A stretch of DNA of 64,000 bases from Candidatus Manganitrophus sp. (GCA_028865235.1 CP114561.1:1322001-1386000); one strand, 5' to 3'. Shown: positions 39,420 to 48,116, counted from the first letter of the stretch. The notes: generated by a model not told the origin, from the letters alone. Numbers and translations are program-made.

Positions 39420-40271
39420 TTATGCCGCCAACCGTTCGACCTTGGCTCCGCCGAGAAAGGCGATCAGATCCCTTTCAACCTCTCCCGGCTGGTCGATCAT
39501 CACGAAATGGGATGCTTGTTTGATCCGGATCAGCCGGGCTCCGGGGATGTCCCACGCGAGCCGCTCGCCATAATCGACCGGCTGCAACCGGTCGTCCTCT
39601 CCCCAGAGGATCAATGTGGGCGCGGTGATCCGTTGAAGGAGCGGAACGATTTCCATCGTCTGATTCGTGTCGACCGCCACGGCATCCCGGATGAGCGACA
39701 GCTTTCCCGTCTCGGTGGCATAGGGGATGAGCAGACCGTCCAGTAGATCGTTGGACGGAGAGGAGGTAAATCCCATCTTGAGGCCCTGTTTCATTAGCAG
39801 GATCGCCGTCCGGGCGGAGAGCCGCCGCCGGGTTTCGGGATGGCCGAGTTGCAATATCGCTTCCACCGGCCAGGAATCGTAGCAGACCGAGTTCATCAGA
39901 CAGAGACGGTCAACCCGCCCGGGAAAGAGGGTCGCCAGCCGCAGGGCCACCCCGCCGCCAATGTCGTGCCCGACGAACGTCGCCCGCTCCATTCCGATCT
40001 TCTCCATCCAGACATGGATCGCTTCGGCCTGTTTTGCAATGGATCGATCGAACCTGTCCCGCTTGTCCGAGTAGCCGTAGCCGATCAGATCGGGAATCAG
40101 GACGCGGTGCGATCCGGAGAGCGAGGGGAGGAAAAGATGCCAAAGAAACCCCCAGGTCGGAATTCCATGAAGGAGGATCACCGGATCACCCTCTCCCTCG
40201 TCGACATAGCTGATGAAACGATCTCCGATCTCGGCCACCCGCTGCTTTGCCTGATATTCTCTCCAGTTCAC
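39420..40271 (-). CDS. Alpha/beta hydrolase, haloalkane dehalogenase/epoxide hydrolase type
   Basis: Starts at GTG 40271 (NWREYQAKQRVAEIG) with AGGAGG six bases upstream; the GTG overlaps the TGA of the preceding gene (GTGA), so the two are translationally coupled. The oxyanion region LLHGIPTWGFLW precedes the nucleophile elbow VGHDIGGGVAL, whose Asp nucleophile is the signature of haloalkane dehalogenases and epoxide hydrolases rather than Ser esterases. The acid region LILWGEDDRLQP and catalytic His QASHFVMIDQP are present. 283 residues, unbroken. Pairing with a DehI-like gene supports a role on organohalogens or related esters, but the substrate is inference. Confidence 0.82.
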   Translation of the reverse strand: MNWREYQAKQRVAEIGDRFISYVDEGEGDPVILLHGIPTWGFLWHLFLPSLSGSHRVLIPDLIGYGYSDKRDRFDRSIAKQAEAIHVWMEKIGMERATFVGHDIGGGVALRLATLFPGRVDRLCLMNSVCYDSWPVEAILQLGHPETRRRLSARTAILLMKQGLKMGFTSSPSNDLLDGLLIPYATETGKLSLIRDAVAVDTNQTMEIVPLLQRITAPTLILWGEDDRLQPVDYGERLAWDIPGARLIRIKQASHFVMIDQPGEVERDLIAFLGGAKVERLAA

Positions 40272-41176
40272 GCCATCCCTCCTGCCGCGACAACCTGTCG
40301 CCGGGAAGGGGCGGGAAAAGGGGAGGAGGCCAACGCGTCGGGGTCTCTCCAATCGCATTGGAGAAGGGCGATATTCAGGATGCAGCGGGCGTATACACGC
40401 TCGAAGTCCGATGTCAGCGCAGTGATTTCTCCAACATCAGGGACAACCCCCTTTACCTTCTCCCTCGGGATCGACACACGATAGGGAAGGTTGCCCGCCT
40501 CTTTTCGCGCCGTCTGCTTCAGACGCTCTTCGGCCTGTTTATACTCCGGGCCGACGATGATCGGCATCAATCGCTTCCGGGCTTCAAACAAATAGTCGGG
40601 CCAGAGCGCCAGGGTACGGACATCCATGACGACGCTCGGAAGCTTCGAGGTTTTTTTTATCTCTTCAAACAACGCTCGAAGGCGGGGGTCTTGCGGCTCT
40701 TCCGGCGCCAACTCCATCGCAATCATTCCGGCAGGGGCGCCGCGTTCGATCCGCTCCAATTCCCAGTTCTCCTCTTTCCCGATCCGCTCGCCGGCGAGAG
40801 CGCGTTGAACGGCCGAAGTCAGCACGAGCAATTTTGGGTAGAGATAGTGATAGAGATCGAGGGAGGCGCGAAGGTGATACGTTTGACTCTCTCCCAGTCG
40901 CACGCGCGCAGAGACATCCGGTTTTTCCATCGGCTTGATCAGACGGGCCGCCTCCGCGCGGAGCCGGTCGGATGCTTCTTCATAGAGACGGGTCTCGGCA
41001 TTCGGCCGAAGGGCGCTCCAGACCAAGGGAAGAAATTTTCCGTAGCCTGCCCAGCTGCAGAACAGTTGAGGAACGCCGGTCGAACGAAGGGTCTGGCGGA
41101 TCTCATGATAGATCCGCTCGGTCTCTCCGGAGGTCTCCTGTTCCGGAATCGGCTTGGTTTTATTGAAAATCGCCAT
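40268..41176 (-). CDS. DehI-family (halocarboxylic acid dehalogenase-like) protein
   Basis: Family call rests on overall wording: YHEIRQTLRSTGVPQLFCSW, WAGYGKFLPLVWSALRP, ALWPDYLFEARKRLMPI and the repeated-half layout of DehI (two similar alpha-helical halves). DehI enzymes hydrolyse D- and L-2-haloacids without a covalent intermediate. ATG 41176 (MAIFNKTKP) follows GGAG by eight bases; the frame extends 18 codons upstream without support. About 302 residues, unbroken. It is the first gene of a two-gene unit with the hydrolase. Many DehI-family members have unknown substrates, so dehalogenation is a hypothesis. Confidence 0.65.
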   Translation of the reverse strand: MAIFNKTKPIPEQETSGETERIYHEIRQTLRSTGVPQLFCSWAGYGKFLPLVWSALRPNAETRLYEEASDRLRAEAARLIKPMEKPDVSARVRLGESQTYHLRASLDLYHYLYPKLLVLTSAVQRALAGERIGKEENWELERIERGAPAGMIAMELAPEEPQDPRLRALFEEIKKTSKLPSVVMDVRTLALWPDYLFEARKRLMPIIVGPEYKQAEERLKQTARKEAGNLPYRVSIPREKVKGVVPDVGEITALTSDFERVYARCILNIALLQCDWRDPDALASSPFPAPSRRQVVAAGGMA

Positions 41177-41275
41177 CCGCGCACTCCAAACCACTTTTTC
41201 TATTTTAGAGAGTTCACCCGACGCGGACAACCTATCCGATAGGATTATCCCGGCAAAAGAAGGGGGCCGAGAAAA

Positions 41276-42698
41276 TCAAAACCGAATCAGCCACCGGGCC
41301 AGCTTCGGGAACCAGCCGGTGAAGAGTTTTTCGCGGAAGTATTGATCGGCCGCCTTTTTGACCCCCTGGGAGAGGGTCGGGTAGACATGGATCGTGGTGG
41401 AGAGGGAGGTGATTTTCAGATCGGCTTTCATCGCCACGACATATTCATGAAGGAGATCTCCGGCGTTCGGGCCGATCAGGTGGGCGCCGACGATCCGGAG
41501 CCGCCGGTCGGCGATCAGCTTGATGAAGCCGGCCTCCTCCCCTTCGATGATCGCCCGATCGACCTGCTTGAAGGGAAAGCGGTAGACATGCACCGGGCCG
41601 GTCTTCTCTCTTGCCTCCGCCTCCGTGAGGCCGACCCGCGCCACCTCCGGATCGGTGAAGGTCACCCGGGGAACGACCCGGTAATCGACCTTCCGGCGGA
41701 CGAACGGGAAGAGGGCGTTGGAGACGACGATCCCCCCTTGGTATTCCGCCATGTGGGTGAACTGATACGGTCCGACCAGATCGCCGCAGGCCCAGATATG
41801 CTGCGCCGTCGTCCGGAGGGCGGCGTCGACCTTCACCCCCTCCCGGTCATAGGCGACCCCGGCCGCTTCGAGTCCCAGCCCTTCGACGTTGGGCGCGCGG
41901 CCGACGGCAACCAGGATCTCCTCGGCGGCGATCCGCCGAACCCCTCTTTACCTCCGACGAGGAGAACTTTGATTCCTTTCCCGCCGGACTTCTTGAACCG
42001 AAGCGCCGGTCAGAAAATCGACTCCTCTTTTCGGAAGATTGCTTCGAGCGCTTCAGAAATTTCTTGGTCCTCATTCGGTAGGAGACGACCGGCCTTCTCA
42101 ATGACCGTGATCCGAACCCCCAGCCGGTGGAAGATCTGGGCGAATTCGAGACCAACCGGTCCCCCCCGATGATCGCCATCGTCTCGGGACGCTGTTTGAG
42201 CGCCAGCGCGGTGACGTTCGTCAGAAATCCCGCCTCGGCCAGACCGGGAATCGGCGGGACACCGGGTCGGGCGCCGGTGGCGAGAACAAACCGCCGCCCG
42301 GCAATCCTCCGGCCGGCGACTTCAAACGTTTTCGGATCGACAAAACACCCCTCTCCGAAGAAGAGCCGAATCCCCATCGCCTCGAAGCGCTTCGGATCGT
42401 CATGCTCCCCGATCCGCGCGACCATACGCCGCATTCGTTCCATCGCTCCCGTGAAGCTCTCTTCGGAGGGAACCAACCGGCCGAGGCCGAACTCTTCCGA
42501 CCGCCGGATCAATGAGAGGACCCGCGCGGAATGGACCAGCGTTTTCGTCGGGACACACCCGTAATAAAGGCAATCTCCGCCGAGGCCGCGCTCTTTTTCA
42601 ACCAGCGCCACCCGCGCCCCGAACTGCGCCGCCCCGCTTGCCACGACGAGCCCTCCGGCGCCCCCTCCGATGACCACGATATCGAATCGGTCAGACAT
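41276..42698 (-). CDS. Second MerA-like flavoprotein disulfide reductase, several frameshifts
   Basis: Begins MSDRFDIVVIGGGAGGLVVA with FAD motif and redox cysteines GGDCLYYGCVPTKTL (C-x4-C, the standard wording of MerA-like proteins). The NAD domain (TMAIIGG, then GPVGLEFAQIFHRLG and ITVIEKAGRLLPNEDQE) and the segment HIWACGDLVGPYQFTHMAEY are in shifted frames; breaks lie near 42165, 41990 and 41940. The C-terminus has IHVYPTLSQGVKKAADQYFR. About 470 residues. Its start overlaps the stop of the DUF3047 gene (TAATG). Such reductases are commonly coupled with TVP38 membrane proteins, as here. No HMA domain or terminal vicinal Cys. Confidence 0.83.
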
Positions 42699-43418
42699 TA
42701 TTTCGCCTTTAAGACAAGATCGGAATAAAATGCCGTCGCCTCTTCACCCGTATCGTCGGTGTCGGTCATCACGGCGATGCCGGAAAGGGGCGGCGGCTCC
42801 TCATCGAAGAGCCATCGATAGTCGGCATACAGGCTCCGGGCTTGGCAGACCCATTCGCCGACCCGCTCATTCCCGCTCTCGACGGCGACCATCCGCGCCC
42901 GGTCGGTGTAAGCGTTTGCGATCGCCTCCCCCTTCGGAAGCCGGTTCGCCCAGATGTAGTTGATCGCCGCCTTCGGCGGAGTACTCCCCGTAGATCCGCT
43001 TCAGGACGCTGAACTTGGTCCGCTCCCAAAAGGTCGCCTTGTCCGGATCGAACCGAAACGTGACGTAAACCCGCGCGGCGTAGTCATCCCCCTTCTTCTC
43101 CGTCTCATCCCCCTTCGAAATGATCCGGTCGACCTTCCAGCACCAAGAGAGGGTTTCGTAGCGGCGAGGGTCAAGATCGAGCGGGTGAATCAAACCGGAG
43201 GCCGACTGCCGGCTGACCGCCCGGAGCACCGGGCGTCCTTCCTCTTCCAGAAGATGATAGTCGGTGTGGCGGGAGATCCGTTGGAACGTCAGCGGCCGCC
43301 ATCCCTCCGGAAGGTCGCTCTCACCCTGCCGATTCGTGAGGAGGTCGATCCGCTCCTCCGCATCGGCTTTTTGAATCGCAAGAAACGGCAGAAGGAGCGC
43401 CGCCCCCCAAATGATCAC
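42698..43418 (-). CDS. DUF3047 protein (frameshifted; frame joins the TVP38 gene upstream)
   Basis: WRPLTFQRISRHTDYHLLEE, RAVSRQSASGLIHPLDLDP, LSWCWKVDRIISKGDE and DDYAARVYVTFRFDPDK, then (after a shift near 42965) INYIWANRLPKGEAIANAYT, RMVAVESGNE and VMTDTDDTGEEATAFYSDLV are the hallmarks of DUF3047, a periplasmic family of unknown function. The N-terminal IIWGAALLLPFLAIQKADA looks like a signal peptide from GTG 43418. In the sequence as given, the frame runs on without a stop from the TVP38 gene; one indel would create TGA overlapping this GTG. Probably a separate exported protein of about 240 residues, coupled to the MerA-like gene downstream. Confidence 0.75.
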
Positions 43419-44082
43419 TTTTGGAAGGGAGTCTTTCGATCCCTTCCAGCGCCGATAAAAAAGGGGGATGACGGAGAGGGCAACCAGCAGGACCAGCCCG
43501 ATGAGAAACGCCGGCGAGAGATCCCCCTTGATCAGATCGAGGAGCGAGCTGGAGAAGATCACATAGGCGGCGGTCCCGGGGAGCATGAAGAGCCAGGAGG
43601 TAAAGAGATAAATCGCAAAAGGAATTCGGGTCAGGCCGAAGGCATAGTTGAGAAGATTAAACGGGAAAAGCGGGATCAAGCGGGTGATGGCGACAAAGAC
43701 CCAGCCCCGCTCCGCCACCCCCGCGTCGATCCGCTTCCATCGCTCTCCGAGCATTTCTGAAACGGCTTCCCGCGCAAAGTAGCGGGCCACCAGGAAAGCG
43801 AGCCCCGCCCCCAGCGTCGATCCGATCGAAGCGTAGACCGTCCCCCAGAGGGGACCGAAGGCCAATCCCCCCGGCGACGGTGATCGGGAGGCCCGGCAGG
43901 AAGAGGACCGGGGCGATCGCGAAGATCAGAATATAGAGAAGCGGTCCCCAGGCCCCCCATCGATCGATCCCGCTCCGGAGTTGCTGCTGATCGAGCGCGT
44001 CGTGCAACCCGAGCAGCCGGACGGCGGCGACCAGGACGATCAGGAGCAGCAAAAAGAAAAAGAAGCGTCTCTTCGAGGCCAT
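43416..44082 (-). CDS. TVP38/TMEM64 (DedA-superfamily) membrane protein, one frameshift
   Basis: ATG 44082 (MASKRRFFFFLLLLIVLVAA) follows CAGGAGGGG. The family core is GPLLYILIFAIAPVLFLPGL then, after a shift at about 43862, AFGPLWGTVYASIGSTLGAGLAFLV ... GWVFVAITRLIPLFPFNLLNYAFG, matching the VTT domain with its conserved F-x-P and RLIP motifs. The run at the break has six G where five would keep VAGGLAFGPLW in frame, so here the likely error is an insertion. About 220 residues. TVP38 proteins are lipid-scramblase-like; function in this gene string with MerA-like reductases is unknown. Confidence 0.83.
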
Positions 44083-44874
44083 ACCCCTCCTGTTTTTGCT
44101 GATTGTATCGAATCGGGCCTGGAAGCGCCAGCGCAAAAACAGGGGGAATTTCAGACAGAGTCCTTCCGATCGGGAGAGGGAGAAGACGGATGTCTCAATA
44201 CATCCGAAGAGGAGAAGGAGGAAACCGAAAAGCTCGCCGCTCTCCTCGACGATCCGGGCCACCGACCGGATGTAGTGCTCCTGGAGCGCCGCCTGCCAGA
44301 AACGCTGTTGTCCCAGAAGAGGCGTAAAGAACATCACGACGAGCAGGCCGGCCAAAAACAATCCAAAGGAACGAGAGACGAGAAAAGACCGAAGCTGCGT
44401 TGCGATCTTCCGGCGCCGGGGCCAGGCGTAGAAGAAGCCGGAGAGGATCAACCCCATCACCATCAGCTGCCAAGCCCCGTCGAAAACGTAGCGATCGAGA
44501 TTGGCATCCATCTCGCGAACGGCCGCCATCAGAATGAAAAAGGTCCCGAGGTGGAAGATCTCGCGCCGCGATCCGGAGCGGACCGCGGTCGCCTGCAGCC
44601 AGCCGCAGCAGGTGAGGAGGAGCAGGAATTGGCACCACTCTACCGGCCCATTCTCGGAAAAGAGACGCTTCGCTTCGATAAAATAAGAGGCAAAGATAAA
44701 TCCCTGAAAGAACCCGGCCGTGATCAAACCGTAGAGGCCGAAGCGGACCGCCGTCGGAAAAACGCGGCGCTCCTTGCGCCGGACCGGATCGGCGCTTCGC
44801 CGATGATCCCGGCGCCGCTCTTGATGATCGATCCGCCGATCCCGAAAGAGCGGCAGGTCGAATACATGCGCCAT
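44083..44874 (-). CDS. Polytopic membrane protein of unknown family, reading in frame into TVP38
   Basis: ATG 44874 (MAHVFDLPLFRD) has AAGGAGGGAAGGGG upstream. After an Arg-rich cytoplasmic N-terminus (ERRRDHRRSADPVRRK) come about six hydrophobic helices (FGLYGLITAGFFQGFIFASYF, FLLLLTCCGWLQ, IFHLGTFFILMAA, WQLMVMGLILSGFFYAW, LFLAGLLVVMFF, LFGFLLLLFGCIE). No stop codon occurs before the TVP38 start; the text ARFDTISKNRRG continues straight into MASKRR. Either a natural fusion or a stop lost to an indel. I do not recognise the family. Confidence 0.6.
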
Positions 44875-45037
44875 TCCCCTTCCCTCCTTAGAACGAGTCG
44901 ACGCGGAAAAGAACACCTTCCATCCCTCTTACGAGGGGGAGGGCTCTCCGGTAAGACCTTCTTTTCCTGATACGCCGAACCCTTGCCGATTTCAAGCGGT
45001 TCCTTTTTCTGATTTAATCAGAAGGAGAATCCACCCT

Positions 45038-45244
45038 TCAGGCGGGTCGCTTTATGGGAACCGGATCGGTGGCCGGGGGCCGCCCATGTTTGCCGACCTC
45101 ATGGAGATAGGCCTCCTCTTTCGTTTTAAATTCCTCCCCGCAAACGGCGCATTCATAGCGGGGGGCATGCTCGAGTTCGTGGGCCAGCAGATCTTGCTGC
45201 GTTTTGAATACCTTGCCACAGTCCTGACATTTCCACTCGGCCAT
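45038..45244 (-). CDS. Small two-finger C2H2 zinc-finger protein
   Basis: 68 residues from ATG 45244 (the ATG two codons earlier abuts the GGAGGA site). Two classical fingers in tandem: CQDCGKVFKTQQDLLAHELEH and CAVCGEEFKTKEEAYLHEVGKH (Cys-x2-Cys ... His-x3/4-His), then a short basic tail with PVPIKRP. Eukaryote-like C2H2 pairs occur in some bacteria, as in Ros/MucR (one finger) or small DNA-binding proteins. It could bind DNA, RNA or protein. Alone on the minus strand, divergent from the ECF sigma gene that begins 120 bases away. Confidence 0.82.
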   Translation of the reverse strand: MAEWKCQDCGKVFKTQQDLLAHELEHAPRYECAVCGEEFKTKEEAYLHEVGKHGRPPATDPVPIKRPA

Positions 45245-45365
45245 CTTCATTCCTCCCCTTGTCTTGACGATACCTATCGGCTGTTATGAATAGGATAGTC
45301 TGTTAGCGGAATCTTGAAAGTAGCCCCGCTTACACCCTTTCGGAGCGCCACCTCAGCAAATATAT

Positions 45366-46043
45366 TTGCAAGAATCAAGGAAACATGCTAAAAAACGGGC
45401 CAGTGAGGAACCTTCTTTGATCAGCGAACCCGCCATTGATCGAGAACCGGACGAGAGGACTCCATCGTCCGACCCCGAGAAGTGGGTCGAGATGCATGGC
45501 GATGCCCTCTATCGGTTTGCGCTTCTCCGGCTCCGCGATCCGAAACTCGCCGAGGACGCCGTTCAGGAGACCCTTCTCTCCGCCCTTCAGGCGCGCGATC
45601 GCTTTTTAGGACAAGCCTCGGAACGGAGCTGGCTGATCGGAATTCTCAAACACAAGGTGATCGATTATTTCCGGAAGATCAGCCGGGAGTCGCCGATTGA
45701 AGACGCGGCGCAATTTGAAGATCAGATGGAAGGAGTGTTCGACGAGAACGGCCATTGGAAACGGGACCAAACCGGCCCGTGCGAGTGGAACGCCGACCCG
45801 GAGATCCTGCTTGAGAGAAAGCAGTTTTGGATCGCATTGGATCGATGCCTTTCCAAGCTTCCTTCCCGAATGGCCCACGTATTCTCGTTAAGAGAAATCG
45901 ACGGCGTTAGCAGTGAGCAGGTCTGTGAAGTACTGAACCTCACGGCCTCGAACCTCTGGGTGCTGATGCATCGCGCCCGGATGCAACTGAGGCAGTGTCT
46001 GGAAATACACTTCTTTGGAAAAGAAAAACAGGTGAAAGAATGA
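45366..46043 (+). CDS. ECF-type RNA polymerase sigma factor
   Basis: Region 2 wording: GDALYRFALLRLRDPKLAED, VQETLLSALQ and LIGILKHKVIDYFRK (region 2.2-2.4). Region 4: CLSKLPSRMAHVFSLREIDG followed by SEQVCEVLNLTASNLWVLMHRAR, the -35 recognition helix-turn-helix. 225 residues. The start is uncertain: the open frame begins with TTG 45366, while an ATG at 45385 preceded by AAGGAAA is in another frame, so an A-run indel near 45392 may hide the true start. It overlaps the anti-sigma gene by four bases (ATGA). Together with boxes at 46351 and 46440 it defines a regulon (see findings). Confidence 0.88.
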   Translation: MQESRKHAKKRASEEPSLISEPAIDREPDERTPSSDPEKWVEMHGDALYRFALLRLRDPKLAEDAVQETLLSALQARDRFLGQASERSWLIGILKHKVIDYFRKISRESPIEDAAQFEDQMEGVFDENGHWKRDQTGPCEWNADPEILLERKQFWIALDRCLSKLPSRMAHVFSLREIDGVSSEQVCEVLNLTASNLWVLMHRARMQLRQCLEIHFFGKEKQVKE

Positions 46044-46327
46044 CCCGATGGCTCACGAATTTTCTGGCGCGTCATACCCCTTCCTGTAAGGAGATTATTC
46101 AGTTGATTTCCAATTCAATGGAACGGCCCCCCTCGCTTCGGGAGCGGCTCTCCATCCGGCTGCATTTCATGATCTGCAAATGGTGCTTTCGTTACCAAAA
46201 ACAAATCCGCTTCATCCACAACATCCTGGGCGGTAATCCCGAGAAAGTCGGGGAGACCGCCCCCGGCGCTCTCTCCCCTGAAGCCCAGGAGCGAATCAAA
46301 CAGGCCCTCCGTCCAAAAAGCAAATAA
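46040..46327 (+). CDS. Zinc-binding anti-sigma factor (ZAS-like)
   Basis: 95 residues starting MTRWLTNFLARHTPSCKEII at ATG 46040, overlapping the sigma stop (ATGA). The compact helical domain has a ZAS-like His-x3-Cys-x2-Cys, HFMICKWCFRYQ, plus the earlier Cys in PSCKE, as in small soluble anti-sigmas. A Pro/Gly-rich tail (GGNPEKVGETAPGALSPEA) follows; no membrane helix is present, suggesting a cytoplasmic, possibly redox- or metal-responsive regulator. Translational coupling to the sigma gene supports the pairing. Confidence 0.8.
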   Translation: MTRWLTNFLARHTPSCKEIIQLISNSMERPPSLRERLSIRLHFMICKWCFRYQKQIRFIHNILGGNPEKVGETAPGALSPEAQERIKQALRPKSK

Positions 46328-46350
46328 CTCCGTTCCTTTCCTGAGTATCT

Positions 46351-46378
46351 ATGTAAGGATTTCATTTTTCCCCGACTC
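46351..46378 (+). promoter_or_regulatory. Candidate ECF promoter box, copy 1
   Basis: ATGTAAGGATTTCA (46351-46364), then eight bases and CGACTC. The same 14-mer recurs 89 bases downstream with CGAC at a spacing of nine. Resembles a -35 (TGTAAGG) and a -10 (CGAC) for an ECF sigma. Confidence 0.5.
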
Positions 46379-46439
46379 ATTTCCCCCTGATCATTTCCAA
46401 AGCGCTCTAAAAACCCTTTCTGTTTTTTTCTTATTTGAA

Positions 46440-46468
46440 ATGTAAGGATTTCAGAATGGGGCCGACAT
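46440..46468 (+). promoter_or_regulatory. Candidate ECF promoter box, copy 2
   Basis: ATGTAAGGATTTCA (46440-46453), nine bases, CGACATACGTCC. It is nearer the gene than copy 1 and about 50-77 bases before the ATG at 46517. Also contains a CGTC further on, another common ECF -10 core. Confidence 0.55.
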
Positions 46469-46516
46469 ACGTCCGTGCAAGCGATAGATCACCCAACTCA
46501 ACATAGGAGAAGAACA

Positions 46517-47575
46517 ATGAAGACAACGAGACAAGCACTTGCCGCATGGACGCTCCTCCTCTCCCTCTCCGCTCTTTCGCCGACAGCGCCGGCGTCGGCG
46601 ATGGATGGGATGATGAAAGACGACAGGATGATGAAGAAGGGCCACACTCTTCTTCTACAGAGCGCGACCGAGAGCGCCGACCTGAGCAGCGTAACCCTGC
46701 CGATCTTCGAGGGAAAACGCGGGACGGAGACGGTCTGGTTTGTCGTGACCGAATCATCCAACAAAGAAGATGCCGCGCGGCGGAAGGTTCACTATTCGCC
46801 GAAGATGGCGAACGCCAAAGGAACCAACGCCGTCGAGAAGGTAAAGATCGTGAATGGAATGATCGAGTTTACCGGGAGCGTCATTTTCTCTCCGGTGCGC
46901 AGCGTCGTTCCGGGACCGACCGGCTTTCCTCCAAAAGAAGCGAAGCCGGGGGCAATCGCCGAAGCCGGTTATACTCCGCTCATCGAGCTTCCGGACGGAA
47001 CGGTCTTGAACGCCCCCCACGTGAAGAACAGCACGGGAGAACATGACCGGACCGTCTCCTTCGATCTGAAGAATAAAAAGGCGACCTTCAAGATGACCCA
47101 GGGCTTCTTCGAAGGGAAGGTCGTCCACTACACCTCGTTCAACGCCTCCGATCCCGGCGTGGCGGCGGTGGAAGCGGCCACCTACACCCCGCGGCTTGCG
47201 GCGACCCCGATGAAAGGGTCGAGCGGTCCCGGCTCCGCCTTGATCGGATTGATCCCCTTTGCAAACGGCCAGACCGGAAAAATGAACCCCGCCCGGCAGG
47301 GGCTTGCCTCGGCGCTGATGGGTGAAGGCGATCCGTTCAACATCGTTCAGGAAATCCCCTTCGGCGATCGCGCAGAGCTTTACACCCCCATGTGGGATGT
47401 CCACATCGCCGTCTGGAAAGCGGAGGCGATCGGCGCCAAAACAAACGCCGCTCAGAAAGACTTCAACACCGTCACCCGCCTCGCCGCGGAAGGCCGCATT
47501 ACCGGTCCGGAAGGCATGCCCTGGGGGGCGATTGGCGTGGTCGTGAACTGCCCGATCGTCAGCATCGATCAGTAA
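46517..47575 (+). CDS. Secreted protein of unknown function, probable ECF target
   Basis: Signal peptide MKTTRQALAAWTLLLSLSAL with cleavage after PASA, and a Met-rich mature start (MDGMMKDDRMMKKG) that could bind copper or another soft metal. The remaining 320 residues have no domain I know: repeated GRGETVWFVV-like strands (GTETVWFVVTESSNK, KVKIVNGMIEFTGSV, FKMTQGFFEGKVVHY) and conserved-looking YTPRLAATP, RAELYTPMWDVHIAVW. ATG 46517 follows AGGAGAAG. Unbroken, 352 residues. It is separated from the sigma/anti-sigma pair by 189 bases containing two identical boxes, so it is a likely member of that regulon; the inducing stress is unknown. Confidence 0.8.
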   Translation: MKTTRQALAAWTLLLSLSALSPTAPASAMDGMMKDDRMMKKGHTLLLQSATESADLSSVTLPIFEGKRGTETVWFVVTESSNKEDAARRKVHYSPKMANAKGTNAVEKVKIVNGMIEFTGSVIFSPVRSVVPGPTGFPPKEAKPGAIAEAGYTPLIELPDGTVLNAPHVKNSTGEHDRTVSFDLKNKKATFKMTQGFFEGKVVHYTSFNASDPGVAAVEAATYTPRLAATPMKGSSGPGSALIGLIPFANGQTGKMNPARQGLASALMGEGDPFNIVQEIPFGDRAELYTPMWDVHIAVWKAEAIGAKTNAAQKDFNTVTRLAAEGRITGPEGMPWGAIGVVVNCPIVSIDQ

Positions 47576-47594
47576 GATAAACAGCATCAAGCTC

Positions 47595-47646
47595 GCCCCG
47601 CCGGGGAAGTGACTTCGTTGCTTCTCCGGCGGGGCTTTCCATTTTT
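47595..47646 (+). terminator. Intrinsic terminator of the ECF-target gene
   Basis: GCCCCGCCGGGGAAG (47595-47609) pairs with CTTCTCCGGCGGGGC (47621-47635) in an almost perfect 15-bp stem, then TTTCCATTTTT. Confidence 0.85.
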
Positions 47647-47771
47647 CCCCTTCCCCGAAAACCAACGCCGGAAGAGGATTGCAAGAACGGCCGGGACATG
47701 GTACACATCATCAGAATGCATTCTTCAGTTAGTCCAAATGATCGGACGACATACATCAAAAGGGGGAAGGA

Positions 47772-48105
47772 ATGGAGACCTACTATCACCCGGGGGATCT
47801 TGGAAAATTTGCAGAGATGGGAAAAGGAAACAAAGAATTGTGGCAGAAGTTCCTCGGCTGGTACAGCGCCGTGTTTGCCGAGGGGGCGCTGTCGCAGCGG
47901 GAGAAGGCGCTGATCGCGCTGGCGGTGGCCCACGCCGTCCAGTGCCCCTACTGCATCGACGCCTATACCACCGCCTCCCTGGAGCATGGCTCCAAGCGAG
48001 GAACAGATGACCGAGGCGGTACACGTGGCCGCCGCGATCCGCGGCGGCGCCTCGCTGGTCCATGGGGTCCAGATGCGGAACGTGGCTCACAAGCTCTCGA
48101 TGTAG
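47772..48105 (+). CDS. Carboxymuconolactone-decarboxylase-fold protein of arsenosugar clusters, one frameshift
   Basis: METYYHPGDLGKFAEMGKGN starts at ATG 47772 after GGGGGAAGGA. AVQCPYCIDAYTTASLEHG carries the redox CxxC of the CMD/AhpD family (here C-x2-C in QCPYC). After a shift near 47990 it continues EEQMTEAVHVAAAIRGGASL and ends VQMRNVAHKLSM. About 110 residues. This is the arsenosugar biosynthesis-associated CMD-like protein that neighbours ArsS in many genomes. It ends 11 bases before ArsS, so they form an operon. A peroxidase or thiol-reductant role for ArsS chemistry is assumed. Confidence 0.82.
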
Positions 48106-48116
48106 CAGGAGAAAGA

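Noticed and set aside
37997..42698. Mercury-resistance operon
   Set aside because: The two reductases lack the HMA domain and the C-terminal vicinal cysteines, and no merR, merT or merP is present.
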